From the NCBI GenBank assembly GCA_036733345.1, contig DAINAR010000039.1, positions 1 to 29,244 of the forward strand: 29,244 bases of DNA. Direction: 5' to 3'. The first letter of the stretch is position 1, and every line of letters starts with the position of its first letter. The position numbers were made by a program, and so were the translations under genes. The DNA is from JAFGMQ01 sp036733345. GTDB lineage: Bacteria; Desulfobacterota; DSM-4660; Desulfatiglandales; Desulfatiglandaceae. This document shows, piece by piece, positions 25,265 to 29,244 of this stretch. The notes below the pieces were generated by a model. It saw nothing but the letters and a program-made list of their open reading frames with translations, did no database searches and was not told the origin of the DNA.

Positions 25265-26418
25265 TTTTCTGGAATTACACTGCTAGGTAAATTTACAAGC
25301 CTGTCTGCTATCCATTCTGAGTTAGTCACATCTCCTCGTTGTGCATTGGAAAACATTGGCAATCGACTTATTAGCTCCCATGCAGGTCTGGTCATAACAC
25401 CATGTTCATTACTGAATTTTAGGAATGCATCGCGCTCCTTTTTATCCTTTAACAAAATGCTGTTTAGCCAATAATTCGATTCTGAATCTAATGGCTCTTT
25501 GATGAATTCAATTTCAGTACCAGAAAAGAAATTAGAGTATTCATCAGCTATCCTTCGTTTTATTTGAACAAAAGATTTAAGCTGTTCCAGTTGTGCAAGC
25601 CCCAGGGCTGCATTTAAATTAGGCATACGGTAATTATAACCTACTTCATCATGCCTGAATTCCCATGCATGAGGTACCTTTGCCTGTGTTGTAAGATGCT
25701 TGGCTCTTTTTGCTAATTCCTCATTCTTGAAGAGCAGCATACCTCCGCCACCAGTTGTAAGGATCTTATTACCATTGAAACTTAAAACTCCTATATTTCC
25801 ATAGATTCCAGTATGTCGTCCCTTGTAAAAACTTCCCAGACTTTCTGCGGCATCTTCGATAACTTCAATATTGTATTGATTGCAGATCGTAACGATCTGG
25901 TCAATTCTGCAAGGATGCCCAAAAGTATGCATTGGAACACAGGCTGAAATTCTTCTTTTAGTAATTTTATTATAGCATCCGGTGGAAGTCAGGACTGTTG
26001 AAGTCTTTAAAAATTCGCTTAAAGCATCCGGGCTCAAACCAAGTGTCTCCCGGTCAACATCCAGGAAAACCGGATGTGCTCCTGAGTATGCTATGGCATT
26101 TGCGGTTGCAATGAAAGTTAAGGGTTGGGTGATAACCTCATCATCTCTTTTAACACCTGCCAAGATCAGAGCCAGATGTAATGCATTGGTGCCATTTACA
26201 CAAACCACAGCTTTGTCAGCACCCGTATACTCAGCAATTTTTATTTCAAACTGATCAACAAACTTACCTACAGAACTTACATAAGTTGAATCAATACATT
26301 CATTCAGGTACTTCTTTTCATTTCCACGAAAGACTGGTTCATGCAAGTAAATCGGACCTACTGGTTTTCCATAAAGAAGTCTAATAAATTTTAGTGTTTC
26401 ACTTAAGGATTTTCTCAT
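25261..26418 (-). CDS. legC: LegC-type PLP-dependent sugar aminotransferase
   Basis: This is a 385-residue DegT/DnrJ/EryC1 aminotransferase. The LegC-like opening IYLHEPVFRGNEKKYLNECIDSTYVSSVG (about 23-51) is followed by the PLP-phosphate binding NGTNALHLAL, QPLTFIATANAI, the PLP-ring aspartate D189 in EDAAESLGS, and the Schiff-base lysine K218 in SFNGNKILTTGGGG. It transfers an amino group from glutamate to C4 of a 4-keto-6-deoxy-HexNAc nucleotide. It is the first gene of the nonulosonate operon, preceded by 203 AT-rich bases that may hold the promoter. The dehydratase that makes its substrate (LegB) is normally next to it but is not in this window. Confidence 0.93.
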   Translation of the reverse strand: MRKSLSETLKFIRLLYGKPVGPIYLHEPVFRGNEKKYLNECIDSTYVSSVGKFVDQFEIKIAEYTGADKAVVCVNGTNALHLALILAGVKRDDEVITQPLTFIATANAIAYSGAHPVFLDVDRETLGLSPDALSEFLKTSTVLTSTGCYNKITKRRISACVPMHTFGHPCRIDQIVTICNQYNIEVIEDAAESLGSFYKGRHTGIYGNIGVLSFNGNKILTTGGGGMLLFKNEELAKRAKHLTTQAKVPHAWEFRHDEVGYNYRMPNLNAALGLAQLEQLKSFVQIKRRIADEYSNFFSGTEIEFIKEPLDSESNYWLNSILLKDKKERDAFLKFSNEHGVMTRPAWELISRLPMFSNAQRGDVTNSEWIADRLVNLPSSVIPEK

Positions 26419-26459
26419 TTTATAATGTTATGTTTTGTTCTGTGTGATAAAGGTTAACA

Positions 26460-26491
26460 CAAACTAATAAATTCTTATGCATATTAAAAAC
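26460..26491 (-). promoter_or_regulatory. Possible Bacteroidota-type promoter of the nonulosonate operon
   Basis: On the minus strand, TTAGTTTG (26467-26460) resembles the -7 element TAnnTTTG with one mismatch. A TTT tract about 20 bases upstream stands where the -33 TTTG would be. The legC ATG lies about 40 bases downstream. The match is weak and the gap is very AT-rich, so chance is a real alternative. Confidence 0.25.
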
Positions 26492-26621
26492 ACAGCCGTA
26501 CTTTTATAATTTAAATAATTTTTGCATAATATCTTCTTGCAAATGTCAATATCTCTACTTCTATCACTCATTCAACCTTAATAGATAATTCAGAGATTAA
26601 CGTCAATTAAAATTGGTTTTA

Positions 26622-27641
26622 CTATTCATAACCTGAGGAGGTATACTTCGTAAACCATGCACAAAATCTTTCTAAACCAACTTCGAGGTTTACCTCAGGT
26701 ATGAATCCACAGTAGTTGAAAATTTTTTCAATATCTGCGAAAGTAGTACTCACGTCACCGAGCTGCATTGGTAAGTATTCAATATCAGCTTTACGAGCCA
26801 AAATCTGCTCAATATTCAATACAAGTTCAATAACAGTTATCGGGTGATTGTTACCTATATTCAACAATATTGGAGGTTTCTCTGTATCAACCTTGGCCAA
26901 AACCCCCATAACACCACTGATTATGTCATCAATAAAGGTGAAGTCCCTTGTGAGTTTACCGCCAGCATAGACTTGTATCTGACTCCCCTTTAAAATCGCC
27001 TCGGTGAACTTCCAGATAGCCATGTCAGGTCGGCCCCATGGACCGTAGACAGTGAAGAAACGGAGCCCGCTTACAGGGATCCTGTATAGATGACTATACG
27101 TAGAGGCCATCAGTTCATTACTCTTCTTAGTGGCAGCATAGAGGCTTACAGGGTGATCAACGTTGTCCTCCTCGCTGAAAGGAACCTTCACATTATTGCC
27201 ATACACACTAGAGCTACTGGCATAGAGAAAATGCTTAACCGGATAATTTCTGCAGGCTTCAAGGATATTGAAGAAACCAACTATGTTGCTTTGTATATAT
27301 ACATCTGGATGATCAATACTGTACCTGACCCCGGCCTGAGCAGCGAGATGAACAACGTAGTCGAACTTTTCATCGGCAAAGAGCTTCATCATGCCATCCT
27401 TGTCCTCAAGGTTCATCCTGATAAAACGATAATTCGGGTACTTTGCGCTCCGAGTTATCCTGCCCCAACCGACTTCATCCCTTTCAATGCCTGCCTCGTT
27501 CAGCCGTGCATACTTGAGGTTGACATCATAGTAGTCATTGATGTTGTCAAGGCCGACAACCTCCTCTCCCTTCTCAAGAAGAGCATTGGCCATGTGAAAG
27601 CCGATGAAGCCGGCCGTACCTGTCACTAAGTATTTTGCCAT
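26622..27641 (-). CDS. UDP-glucuronate 4-epimerase (GalE-like SDR)
   Basis: This 339-residue extended SDR has the NAD-binding GTAGFIG at 8-14, a catalytic S144/S145 in YASSSSVYG, and Y168 with K172 in YAATKKSNE. The NDYYDVNLKYARL stretch at 35-47 and TVYGPWGRPDMA are diagnostic of the UDP-glucuronic acid 4-epimerase (CapI/LspL) branch. It interconverts UDP-GlcA and UDP-GalA, supplying a uronic acid for the glycan. It precedes the nonulosonate operon by 203 bases and has higher G+C than the genes to its left (28 of 60 in one sampled line), so it may belong to the older flank. The NDYYDVNLKYARL signature argues against it being the missing LegB dehydratase. Confidence 0.93.
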   Translation of the reverse strand: MAKYLVTGTAGFIGFHMANALLEKGEEVVGLDNINDYYDVNLKYARLNEAGIERDEVGWGRITRSAKYPNYRFIRMNLEDKDGMMKLFADEKFDYVVHLAAQAGVRYSIDHPDVYIQSNIVGFFNILEACRNYPVKHFLYASSSSVYGNNVKVPFSEEDNVDHPVSLYAATKKSNELMASTYSHLYRIPVSGLRFFTVYGPWGRPDMAIWKFTEAILKGSQIQVYAGGKLTRDFTFIDDIISGVMGVLAKVDTEKPPILLNIGNNHPITVIELVLNIEQILARKADIEYLPMQLGDVSTTFADIEKIFNYCGFIPEVNLEVGLERFCAWFTKYTSSGYE

Positions 27642-27645
27642 AATA

Positions 27646-27684
27646 AAGTCTGAGGTCTAGAGGTCTAAGGTCCGAAGGTCTTGA
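27646..27684. repeat. Degenerate 7-8 base tandem repeat
   Basis: About five head-to-tail units of the type AGGTCTA/AGGTCCGA lie directly upstream of the 4-epimerase start and overlap the region where the divergent plus-strand gene would have its promoter. Units differ at one to three positions. Such short degenerate arrays occur in intergenic spacers of some Bacteroidota; no function is shown. Confidence 0.65.
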
Positions 27685-27711
27685 CTGGCAAAGAAATTCA
27701 GCATAACTTTA
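27680..27711 (+). promoter_or_regulatory. Possible Bacteroidota-type promoter for the small membrane protein
   Basis: TTG at 27681-27683 and TAACTTTA at 27704-27711 are 20 bases apart, close to the TTTG / TAnnTTTG promoter with one mismatch in the -7 element. The ATG of the plus-strand gene follows 33 bases later. The call is tentative because it rests on a short motif only. Confidence 0.35.
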
Positions 27712-27744
27712 TAGGTGTGAAAGTTAAACTAAACCTAAAATGTC

Positions 27745-27984
27745 ATGAAATCAAAATTTCTCACCCTCGACTGGAAGGATTTTTCAAGGGGTCTTATGAT
27801 CGCCTTTCTGACCGCTGTTCTAACAGGTGTAATAAACATCCTTGATACCGGGTCTGTGTTTACCTGGGTAACCCTAAAGCCAGTGCTGATTGCAGGTATC
27901 TCTGCAGCATTGTCTTACCTGTTAAAGTGCCTGGCGACTAACTCGCAAGATCAGATGTTCAAACGCGAGCCTGTCTATTCCTAA
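27745..27984 (+). CDS. Small two-helix membrane protein, holin-like
   Basis: This 79-residue protein starts at an ATG. A short polar N-terminus (LDWKDFSRG) is followed by two hydrophobic segments at about 16-33 and 44-65 and a charged C-terminal tail (SQDQMFKREPVYS). Size and topology resemble small holin-like proteins carried by Bacteroidota prophages and phage-derived modules, but I recognise no diagnostic motif. It is the only convincing plus-strand gene in the window. Its stop overlaps the stop of the convergent cysteine peptidase by a few bases, so the two gene ends interlock. A role in membrane permeability would be inference from topology. Confidence 0.72.
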   Translation: MKSKFLTLDWKDFSRGLMIAFLTAVLTGVINILDTGSVFTWVTLKPVLIAGISAALSYLLKCLATNSQDQMFKREPVYS

Positions 27985-28922
27985 AGTCCGAAATTACCGG
28001 TATCAATCCACTTCATATTAAGGATTGACCAAAAGTCGAGGGCGAGACCGTTAAGGACATAGTCATAAGGAATCCAGCCATAGCCGTTGTCACCCCATTG
28101 CTTTCCCCAAGAGTTGCGGATCAGCAGTGCTCCCTTGGTTGACAGGTTACATTTCAGATTACTGATTTTATGTTCGTCATCATATCCGACAGCTATGACC
28201 GCATGACCCCACTGGGCTTTTTCTCCTTGGCACGGATAGGGTATGTCGCCCGGTGCCGTCGATTCTTCAAATGACTCGAATCCCCAGAAGCCGAACATGG
28301 ATGGTATACCGGCCGTCAGGTAGCTTTTGACCGATGCCAGAACATCAGCAGACTGAGTTTCTGAACCCTGCGGATCATGACAGAAGTATTTTACTGTGGA
28401 GTAGTTCTCAGCCAGTGCATAGACAAAGCCGGTCGGCTCCTTATCAAAATCCTTCACCTTGTAGGGCCAGTACTTTTCGTCAGGCACTCCGCACAATACT
28501 AAAGCACCCATGGCCTCGCGGAGCCATGCGCCAGTGTCGCCCGAGACCTGCATAAGGTTGCGGGTTGTCTTGTAGAGGAAAAGCCTTGAAGCATCAATAT
28601 GTTTGCCAAAAGCTCTTTTCTCAAAGTACTCCACGATTCCTGATGCGGCGTGAGCCGTACAAGCTCCCAATTCCAACTGGTTTTCGATAGGGCTGCACCA
28701 CTCACGCAGATCAACGGATGAGCTCTGCGCGAGCCTGAAAGAGCGCATGGCCAGATCCTTCTTATCGGCTTTTGGGAATTTCAGCTTTCTGTTGAACGCT
28801 GTTATCTGTCGATGCAGAGGGGTATAGTCGCGCAGGTCGGGCTGCGGGGCAAGCCAGCCGGTGCCTACCCTGTGAGGTACACCGGAGACCCATATCTTCC
28901 GGTTTAGGACCCTGTTCTTCAT
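27981..28922 (-). CDS. Papain-like (C1A) cysteine peptidase without signal peptide
   Basis: This 313-residue protein has the N-terminal GTGWLAPQPDLRDYTPL motif at 20-36, common in bacterial C1 peptidases, and then a papain fold. The oxyanion glutamine is Q82, the nucleophile C88 (LGACTAHAASG), the catalytic H240 (WGHAVIAVGYDD) and N270 (LLIRNSWGKQWGDNGYG). All catalytic residues are intact. There is no hydrophobic N-terminal signal, so the protein should be cytosolic or leave by an unusual route. It is coupled to the small upstream gene by an ATGA overlap. G+C is near half, unlike the sugar genes. A peptidase of this kind is not a known polysaccharide gene; it probably belongs to a separate module, perhaps phage-derived. 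Confidence 0.92.
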   Translation of the reverse strand: MKNRVLNRKIWVSGVPHRVGTGWLAPQPDLRDYTPLHRQITAFNRKLKFPKADKKDLAMRSFRLAQSSSVDLREWCSPIENQLELGACTAHAASGIVEYFEKRAFGKHIDASRLFLYKTTRNLMQVSGDTGAWLREAMGALVLCGVPDEKYWPYKVKDFDKEPTGFVYALAENYSTVKYFCHDPQGSETQSADVLASVKSYLTAGIPSMFGFWGFESFEESTAPGDIPYPCQGEKAQWGHAVIAVGYDDEHKISNLKCNLSTKGALLIRNSWGKQWGDNGYGWIPYDYVLNGLALDFWSILNMKWIDTGNFGL

Positions 28923-29244
28923 AACCCCGGTTTCTTATCGCCTGCCAGCATCACCTCCCTGAGAGCGGATCCGGAGGGTCCGGTGATTATCTCGAAAAGT
29001 CTGAATGATGTTCCCGGATCAGGGAGGGATTCTCCTACGGCAGACGAAGTGTGTGGAGGAGCACCTTCAAATGCCTGTGCTGCATAGGCGCTCTTGGAGA
29101 GCATTGCCGCAAAGGCCTCCATACTTTCAGGCAGCTGCGAGTCGGTGGCAACACCGTACGACTCCAAAGCGCTGTTCTTAAAGGCCATTTTCAGCTCGCT
29201 GGAGCCGATGCCGGGTTTAAGTACCATATACTGCGGCGATGCCA
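28919..29244 (-). CDS. Unknown small protein, probably open at the right edge
   Basis: The reading frame is open to the window edge. An internal ATG at 29227 gives 102 residues, but the frame continues upstream as ASPQY before that Met, so the true start may lie outside. The protein is rich in Ala, Ser, Gly and Pro, has no membrane segment, signal or motif I recognise, and has the same base composition as the peptidase gene it overlaps by 4 bases. Coupling suggests a joint role, for example a substrate, inhibitor or propeptide-like partner of the peptidase, but that is speculation. Confidence 0.6.
   Translation of the reverse strand, partial: ASPQYMVLKPGIGSSELKMAFKNSALESYGVATDSQLPESMEAFAAMLSKSAYAAQAFEGAPPHTSSAVGESLPDPGTSFRLFEIITGPSGSALREVMLAGDKKPGL

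Noticed and set aside
26604..26615. CAATTAAAATTG inverted repeat as a terminator after the 4-epimerase
   Set aside because: The stem is only A/T-rich and five pairs long, and no T-run follows on the transcribed strand.
1190..26620. Insertion sequence or integrase that could explain the low-G+C cassette
   Set aside because: No transposase, integrase, terminal inverted repeats or target duplications were found; exchange by homologous flanks is more likely.
27090..27629. A 179-codon plus-strand open frame antisense to the 4-epimerase
   Set aside because: It lies wholly opposite a strongly conserved gene, has no recognisable domain and is explained as a shadow of codon bias.
26622..27641. 4-epimerase gene as the missing LegB 4,6-dehydratase
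   Set aside because: The NDYYDVNLKYARL and TVYGPWGRPDMA stretches are signatures of the UDP-glucuronate 4-epimerase branch.

Overview
The window looks like a Bacteroidota (Bacteroidetes) chromosome segment that holds most of a surface-polysaccharide (O-antigen or capsule type) locus. The taxonomic call rests on protein flavour (the opening of the WecB homologue, LegC/PtmE-type nonulosonate genes, the YdcF and papain-like flanks), AT-rich DNA, and weak matches to the TTTG / TAnnTTTG promoter type. It is an inference, not a database result. Almost every gene lies on the minus strand, so the locus reads from right to left.

Right flank (about 27.0-29.2 kb, roughly half G+C). A small unknown protein open at the window edge overlaps a cytosolic papain-like cysteine peptidase by 4 bases. 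A tiny two-helix holin-like membrane protein on the plus strand converges on the peptidase. A short degenerate tandem repeat and a possible promoter separate these from a UDP-glucuronate 4-epimerase, the first sugar gene.

Nonulosonic acid block (17.2-26.4 kb, minus). The genes are a LegC-type aminotransferase, a NeuD/LegH acetyltransferase, NeuB/LegI synthase, NeuC/LegG hydrolysing 2-epimerase, a PtmE-type CBS + nucleotidyltransferase, a NeuA/LegF CMP-sugar synthetase, a Gfo/Idh/MocA oxidoreductase, a PtmA-like SDR, and two more Gfo/Idh/MocA oxidoreductases. PtmE points to the GDP-linked legionaminic acid route. Most junctions overlap by a few bases, so this is very probably one transcription unit. 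The 4,6-dehydratase LegB is not in the window.

Assembly and export block (6.0-17.1 kb, minus). This contains a decayed serine-acetyltransferase-like gene (frameshift plus internal stop), two large GT-B-like proteins with HP motifs, a Wzx flippase, a family 2 glycosyltransferase, a hexapeptide acyltransferase, a Wzy polymerase, two family 4 glycosyltransferases and an ATP-grasp ligase.

Amidation and closing block (1-6 kb, minus). HisH, HisF and a WbpG-type amidotransferase form the cassette known to convert N-acetyl to acetamidino groups on bacterial sugars. They are followed by a WbuB-like glycosyltransferase, a second WbpG-family amidotransferase, a YdcF-family membrane protein and the 5' part of a UDP-GlcNAc 2-epimerase that runs off the left edge.

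Together these genes predict a Wzx/Wzy-assembled glycan containing a legionaminic-acid-like sugar, probably acetamidino-modified and possibly carrying an amide-linked substituent. No stretch above 300 bases lacks a gene; the longest gap is 26419-26621 (203 bases, AT-rich). I saw no tRNA, rRNA, CRISPR array, transposase or convincing terminator.
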